Assembly (NCBI GenBank): GCA_003219115.1
Contig: QHPN01000079.1
Span: 1-26,564, forward strand
Direction of reading: 5' to 3'
Source of the DNA: Verrucomicrobiota bacterium
GTDB taxonomy: Bacteria; Verrucomicrobiota; Verrucomicrobiia; Chthoniobacterales; UBA10450
DNA: 26,564 nucleotides
The position numbers were made by a program, and so were the translations under genes. Position 1 is the stretch's first letter. Every line of letters begins with the position of its first letter. Below, piece after piece: positions 23,376 to 26,564 of the stretch. Under the pieces are notes generated by a model that had not been told where the DNA came from, made no database searches, and saw only the letters and a program-made list of their open reading frames with translations.

Positions 23376-23735
23376 ATGCCCACAAACGTCCTCGGTACAG
23401 AACTGCGATGTTGTTGTCGCAACCCGGTCACCGGGTTTTATCGCGACGGCTATTGTCGAACCGGCCCGGAGGATGTCGGGCAGCATACGGTCTGCGTTGA
23501 GGTGACGCAGGAATTTCTCGATTTTTCTGTCCTCGATGGAAACGATTTGGTCACGCCGCGTCCGGAATGGGGATTTCCGGGTTTGAAACCGGGTGACAAG
23601 TGGTGCGTCTGCGTCACGCGCTGGAAAGCCGCGCTCGATCACAATCGTGCCGCGCCCGTTGATCTCGAGGCAACCCACTGCTCTGCGCTCGAATTCGTTA
23701 CCCGGGAAGAATTGCAGGCATACGCATTGAAATAA
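23376..23735 (+). CDS. DUF2237 family protein
   Basis: The 119-residue protein matches the DUF2237 (COG3651) pattern from end to end: NVLGTELRCCCRNPVTGFYR, then TGPEDVGQHTVCVEVTQEFL, then GNDLVTPRPEWGFPGLKPGD and the cysteine-rich KWCVCVTRWKAAL, ending in LEATHCSALEFV. The several conserved cysteines suggest metal binding or a structural role, but the family has no established function. Length is normal. The ATG at 23376 is the family start. The gene ends 28 bases before the LolC/E-type permease gene and could be co-transcribed with it. Confidence 0.9.
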   Translation: MPTNVLGTELRCCCRNPVTGFYRDGYCRTGPEDVGQHTVCVEVTQEFLDFSVLDGNDLVTPRPEWGFPGLKPGDKWCVCVTRWKAALDHNRAAPVDLEATHCSALEFVTREELQAYALK

Positions 23736-23763
23736 TCCTGTTCATCGCCACCGTTAGCGCGAT

Positions 23764-25056
23764 TTGAAACTACCGTTCAGCCTTTTTCTCGCGCTTCGTT
23801 ATTTAAAGCCGAAGCGCACATTTCTTTCCATCATCACTCTGATTTCCGTGCTGGGCGTCATGCTCGGTGTCACTGTGTTGATTCTCGTGATTTCGGTAAT
23901 GACGGGATTCGACCGTGAGCTGCGACAAAAGGTAATCGACTTCGACGCCCACATTTTAGTTACGGGCGAAGAGGTGCTGACAAATTGGCGTGATTTGCAA
24001 GAAAAAATCCGCGCGACGCCTCGCGTTGTCGCAACCGCGCCTTACGTCCAGGGACCGGTCATTGTCGAGCACAACGAGCAACGTCTCGCCCCGCTCATTC
24101 GCGGCATTGATCCAGAACAGGAAGAGAAAGTTGTCACGCTACAAAAATTTGTGAAATGGGGAAAACTCGACCTCAGCGGCGATAGCACTGTCCTCGGGAT
24201 CGAATTGGCACGGCAGTTAAACGCGACTGTTGGAGATACGGTAACGGTCTACTCGCCGGGTAATCTCTCGATCGTTCTTGATCGGATCAAAAAACTCGAG
24301 AACGCAACGGGCGAAGAAGAAAAGAAAGCGATCGCAGAATTGCGTGAAGTCGTTTTACCCAAAGATCTGACGGTGACCGGAATTTTCGAGACTGGACATT
24401 ACGTGCACGATTCGCAGTACCTTTTGGTTCCACTTTTCATCGGGCAGGAGCTCTACGGATTGGGCGATGCGCTCCACGGGATCACGGTAAAGACGCAGGA
24501 CCCGTACGATGTCGACCAGGTCAAAGCGGAAATCGACAAATTCCTCGATGTCTCGCAAGTCGCGCGGACCTGGATCGATATGAATCATCAGATCTTCGAG
24601 GCAATCCGGCTGGAGCGAAATGTGATGTTCTTTCTGCTCTTCTTCATCGTCGTCGTCGCCGCCTTCGGAATCATGAGCACGCTGATCACGGTGACCGTGC
24701 AGAAACGTCGCGAGATCGGAATCATGAAAGCGCTCGGAGCAAATATCGGGCAAATTGTCTGGGTCTTCTTGGGACAGGGAATGGTGGTTGGATTTTTCGG
24801 AACCCTAACGGGGCTTGGACTCGGAATGACACTGATTCGTTATCGCAACGAATTTAGTCAATGGCTCGCCAACACCTTGCACATCGAAATCTTCCCGCGC
24901 GAAGTTTACCAATTCTCATCGATTCCGGCGGAAGTAATCCCGCGCGATGTGACGCTCATTTGTTTGAGCGCATTTTTGATTTGCTCCATCGCCGCACTCA
25001 TCCCAGCGTATTTCGCCGCGCGTCTGGACCCGGTAAAAGCCCTGCGCTTCGAATAA
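23764..25056 (+). CDS. LolC/LolE-type lipoprotein-releasing ABC permease
   Basis: The 430-residue protein has the LolC/E plan: the start MKLPFSLFLALRYLKPKRTF, a first helix (ISVLGVMLGVTVLILVISVM), a large periplasmic domain, and three C-terminal helices of the FtsX fold with the coupling segment KRREIGIMKALGA. LolCDE lifts lipoproteins out of the inner membrane and hands them to LolA. The start codon is TTG at 23764, chosen because the family's LxxALRYL N-terminus begins right there and no nearby ATG fits. It has no visible ribosome binding site. No LolD ATPase gene follows, so the ATPase must be encoded elsewhere; many bacteria of this kind have a single C/E hybrid permease. Confidence 0.88.
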   Translation: MKLPFSLFLALRYLKPKRTFLSIITLISVLGVMLGVTVLILVISVMTGFDRELRQKVIDFDAHILVTGEEVLTNWRDLQEKIRATPRVVATAPYVQGPVIVEHNEQRLAPLIRGIDPEQEEKVVTLQKFVKWGKLDLSGDSTVLGIELARQLNATVGDTVTVYSPGNLSIVLDRIKKLENATGEEEKKAIAELREVVLPKDLTVTGIFETGHYVHDSQYLLVPLFIGQELYGLGDALHGITVKTQDPYDVDQVKAEIDKFLDVSQVARTWIDMNHQIFEAIRLERNVMFFLLFFIVVVAAFGIMSTLITVTVQKRREIGIMKALGANIGQIVWVFLGQGMVVGFFGTLTGLGLGMTLIRYRNEFSQWLANTLHIEIFPREVYQFSSIPAEVIPRDVTLICLSAFLICSIAALIPAYFAARLDPVKALRFE

Positions 25057-25079
25057 TATCGCCGACATCTCTTCTCTTT

Positions 25080-25140
25080 TGTAACGGCGTCTATGACCGC
25101 CGACCTTCTTAGGATTCGGCGCTCATAGAGCACCGCTACA
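25080..25140. repeat. Inverted-repeat element, family C, after the LolC/E-type gene
   Basis: A 61-bp unit starts TGTAACGGCGTCTATGACCG, and its right end, read on the minus strand, starts TGTAGCGGTGCTCTATGAGC. The arms are imperfect and about 24 bp. It begins 24 bases past the permease stop codon and could end that transcript, but no T run follows. Its form resembles the other small inverted-repeat elements here. Confidence 0.55.
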
Positions 25141-25191
25141 GGCAATTTCAGACAGATTGGCGTCCCACGTAATTTTCTGACGTGTCTAATG

Positions 25192-25231
25192 AATAAAGGA
25201 AGGCGACGTCCTTTCGGAAACGTCGCCCTCC
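25192..25231 (-). terminator. Probable terminator of the Spy-like gene
   Basis: Stem GGCGACGT (25202-25209) with ACGTCGCC (25220-25227), extended by three outer pairs after one mismatch, lies 19 bases past the end of the minus-strand Spy-like gene. On that strand it is followed by the T-rich TTTATTC. Confidence 0.45.
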
Positions 25232-25249
25232 CCTGCTGGATATGCGCCC

Positions 25250-25615
25250 TTATTTCGCTTTGGCGTCGTGTAACTCTTTCATCGCATTGTGCATGTCTTC
25301 GTGCGCCTTCACGACGGCATCGAGTTTGGTCTGCTGTTCCGACGTCAGCAGTGGCCGAATTTGCGTCAGCGAAGTTTCTATTACTGCCTTGGCCTTAGTC
25401 ATCGCCTCTTCATGGATCGTCCGGAGCTGTGGTGCCGCCTGATCCAGGATTGGCTGTACTTTCGCCTTTTGCGCGTCTGTAAGGTTGAGCGTCGAACTCA
25501 TTTCCTCCAGAGGGTTCAGATGCCAGCCGGCGTGCGGTCCGCCCGGAGGTTGCGCCTGCAGGAAGCTAACTGCCCCCAGCGCGATTGCTGCAATTATTGT
25601 CAATGTATGTTTCAT
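25250..25615 (-). CDS. Spy/CpxP-like periplasmic protein (LTxxQ)
   Basis: The 121-residue protein has a signal peptide (MKHTLTIIAAIALGAVSFLQ, probable cleavage after QA at 21). It carries two LTxxQ motifs, LTDAQ (45-49) and LTSEQ (90-94), in a long helical body. These are the marks of the Spy/CpxP/ZraP group: periplasmic chaperones or metal and stress sensors, with envelope-stress control in the known cases. It is divergent from an ECF sigma factor gene, 153 bases apart, and the two share mirror-image promoter motifs. That predicts control of this gene by that sigma factor. A T-rich hairpin follows the stop codon. Confidence 0.82.
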   Translation of the reverse strand: MKHTLTIIAAIALGAVSFLQAQPPGGPHAGWHLNPLEEMSSTLNLTDAQKAKVQPILDQAAPQLRTIHEEAMTKAKAVIETSLTQIRPLLTSEQQTKLDAVVKAHEDMHNAMKELHDAKAK

Positions 25616-25658
25616 ATTTTTGTATTTGCGGCGTGTAATTGCGCCTTTGCTAATCGAT

Positions 25659-25686
25659 GACCGGAATGTTCGCGCTTTGGTTACAA
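25659..25686 (-). promoter_or_regulatory. Predicted ECF-type promoter of the Spy-like gene
   Basis: On the minus strand TTGTAACC (25686 down to 25679) is followed after exactly 16 bases by GGTC (25662 down to 25659). ECF sigma factors commonly read -35 boxes containing an AAC core. The position predicts a transcript start about 35 bases before the ATG at 25615. The plus strand carries the same motif with the same spacing. Confidence 0.6.
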
Positions 25687-25708
25687 AAAAATCGTTCCCA
25701 AGAAAAAA

Positions 25709-25736
25709 TTGTAACCGGAACGGCTTGCATCCGGTC
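25709..25736 (+). promoter_or_regulatory. Predicted ECF-type promoter of the sigma factor gene
   Basis: TTGTAACC (25709-25716), 16 bases, then GGTC (25733-25736) repeats the element seen on the other strand for the Spy-like gene. It predicts a transcript start about 25 bases before the ATG at 25769, and therefore autoregulation. Confidence 0.6.
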
Positions 25737-25768
25737 TTTTCGTCTGGTGTGGATACCTTACTCTACGC

Positions 25769-26337
25769 ATGGACGACGATGAGCACGTTCGCACACTGGT
25801 CGATCGCGCGCGCCGCGGTGATGACGACGCCGCCCGCGAACTCATCCGCCAACTGTATCCAGTGGTGGCGAAAATTGTGCGCAGTTATCGCCCCCGCCGC
25901 ACTGCCGAAGAGGACTTGTCACAAATGGTTTTCGTAAAAGTTTTTCGAAATCTCGGGCAATATTCAGGCAAGGCGCCGATCTCGCATTGGGTTTCGCGCA
26001 TCGCGGTAAACACCGCCGCAATCAGCTGGCATCAGAAAAAGCACGTCCGGAATTGCGCCATGCCGATTTGAGCGAAGAGCAAACTGCAATGCTGGAAAAT
26101 CTGGCCGCGTCCGACGAAACGCTCGCGCCCGATCGCGCACTGGCGGCGCGCGATTTGGTGGACAAGTTGCTTGCGATGTTGAAACCAGCCGAACGACTCG
26201 TGATCGATATGCTCTATCTGCAAGCACGCAGTGTCGCGGAGGTGCAAAAGCTTACCGGCTGGAGCGCGGCCACCATTAAAATACGAGCATTTCGCGCGCG
26301 CCAGAAGCTGCGCAAACGCATCGGAGGATTGTTGTGA
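25769..26337 (+). pseudogene. ECF RNA polymerase sigma factor gene split by a one-base frameshift
   Basis: Two overlapping frames together encode one ECF sigma factor of about 189 residues. The first (25769-26071) carries region 2: ELIRQLYPVVAKIVRSYRPR, then EEDLSQMVFVKVFRNLGQYS, then PISHWVSRIAVNTA. The second, in the -1 frame, carries NQLASEKARPELRHADLSEE and region 4 (MLKPAERLVIDMLYLQARSV, then VQKLTGWSAATIKIRAFRAR). Inserting one base between 26017 and 26018 restores a continuous, family-like helix. As written, the first frame ends after 100 residues, without region 4. This is a sequencing or assembly error, a real mutation, or (less likely) recoding: a G-AAA-AAG slip-prone site lies at 26035-26041 in the correct phase for a -1 shift. 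The gene is divergent from a Spy-like gene and followed by an overlapping membrane protein gene. Confidence 0.82.
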
Positions 26338-26564
26338 AAAAATCCGACCATATCCTGGATCGCTTGTTTCGTGCCGCTGCCGGTCCGGCACCAACCTCCG
26401 AAATGCCGTTTGGTTTCGACACCCGGGTTCTTGCATTGGCTCGTGAATCGTCGCCAAACGGATCAGCAATCATTGCGCTGTTCGCGCAACGTGCCGCCAT
26501 GATCGCGCTGGCGATTATAGCGCTCGCGACAGCCGGCCTTTATCGGACGTCGATTTCCAACAAC
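26334..26564 (+). CDS. Membrane protein after the sigma factor, possible anti-sigma partner (partial)
   Basis: A frame open to the end of the window starts at GTG 26334, overlapping the sigma stop codon (GTGA). It has one of the best ribosome binding sites in the window: GGAGG at 26323-26327 with a 6-base spacer. The 77 visible residues begin MKKSDHILDRLFRAAAGPAP, contain PFGFDTRVLALARE, and show one hydrophobic helix at about residues 46-67 (AIIALFAQRAAMIALAIIAL). A soluble N-terminus and a single helix encoded directly behind an ECF sigma factor are typical of an anti-sigma factor or regulator. No zinc-binding HxxxCxxC motif is visible, so this role is inferred from position only. Confidence 0.65.
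   Translation, partial: MKKSDHILDRLFRAAAGPAPTSEMPFGFDTRVLALARESSPNGSAIIALFAQRAAMIALAIIALATAGLYRTSISNN

Noticed and set aside
4791..23754. Shared 13-base word TCATCGCCACCGT upstream of tRNA-Ser (4791) and of the LolC/E-type gene (23742)
   Set aside because: A 13-base match between two places is expected by chance in a window this size, and the surroundings do not align.
26035..26041. Programmed frameshift in the sigma factor as the main explanation
   Set aside because: Similarity to the family switches frame some 18 bases before the slip-prone site, so a lost base near 26017 is simpler; kept only as an alternative.

Overview
The window is about 26.6 kb of a moderately GC-rich bacterial chromosome. 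It looks like a soil-type Verrucomicrobiota (Spartobacteria/Chthoniobacterales-like) genome. That placement is inferred from protein style, the many short intergenic and intragenic repeat families, the three-gene prepilin set ending in a DUF7305-like protein, and the scarcity of Shine-Dalgarno sequences. There is no rRNA or marker long enough to prove it. Most of the window is ordinary housekeeping and envelope genes; no plasmid, prophage, CRISPR array or complete insertion sequence is visible.

Layout. 1-3116: succinate-semialdehyde-type aldehyde dehydrogenase, a repeat-rich gap, and an OPA-type MFS transporter. 3117-4922: a MITE-like palindromic repeat, a PA0069-type radical SAM protein (minus strand), a second inverted-repeat element and tRNA-Ser(TGA). 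4923-5508: a nearly gene-free gap with one possible ribbon-helix-helix remnant. 5509-7613: a PAP2 phosphatase and an ArnT/PMT-like glycosyltransferase transcribed divergently. 7614-10224: a second palindromic repeat, a truncated diverged copy of the ruvA 5' end, a third type of inverted-repeat element, complete ruvA and a possible ATP-grasp protein. 10380-13306: an MFS transporter facing a minus-strand cluster rpoZ-smpB-thpR. 13307-14079: a gap with gene-like debris. 14080-16884: two prepilin-like proteins and a large pilus-assembly-like protein. 16885-22615: tRNA-Pro(CGG), a 34-aa bS22/AURKAIP1-COX24-type protein, then a TPR protein, an AI-2E-family permease and a membrane-anchored TPR protein in one close-packed unit. 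22761-25056: a 2H phosphoesterase, a DUF2237 protein and a LolC/E-type permease. 25250-26564: a Spy/CpxP-like periplasmic protein divergent from an ECF sigma factor gene, followed by the start of a membrane protein.

The most interesting observations are these. (1) The Spy-like gene and the sigma gene share a mirror-image promoter pair, TTGTAACC-N16-GGTC on each strand, which predicts a self-controlled envelope-stress switch. The sigma gene is split by a one-base frameshift between regions 2 and 4. (2) A 101-bp diverged duplicate of the ruvA leader and first codons differs almost only at synonymous sites, so it is the scar of a once functional allele. It abuts an inverted-repeat element. (3) Period-7 repeats (AACGCCG-like) occur as exactly five units inside two unrelated coding regions, and as a large palindrome just before one of them. 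They have no stop codon in any frame. (4) Three copies of a 100-124 bp palindromic element lie within 9.3 kb.
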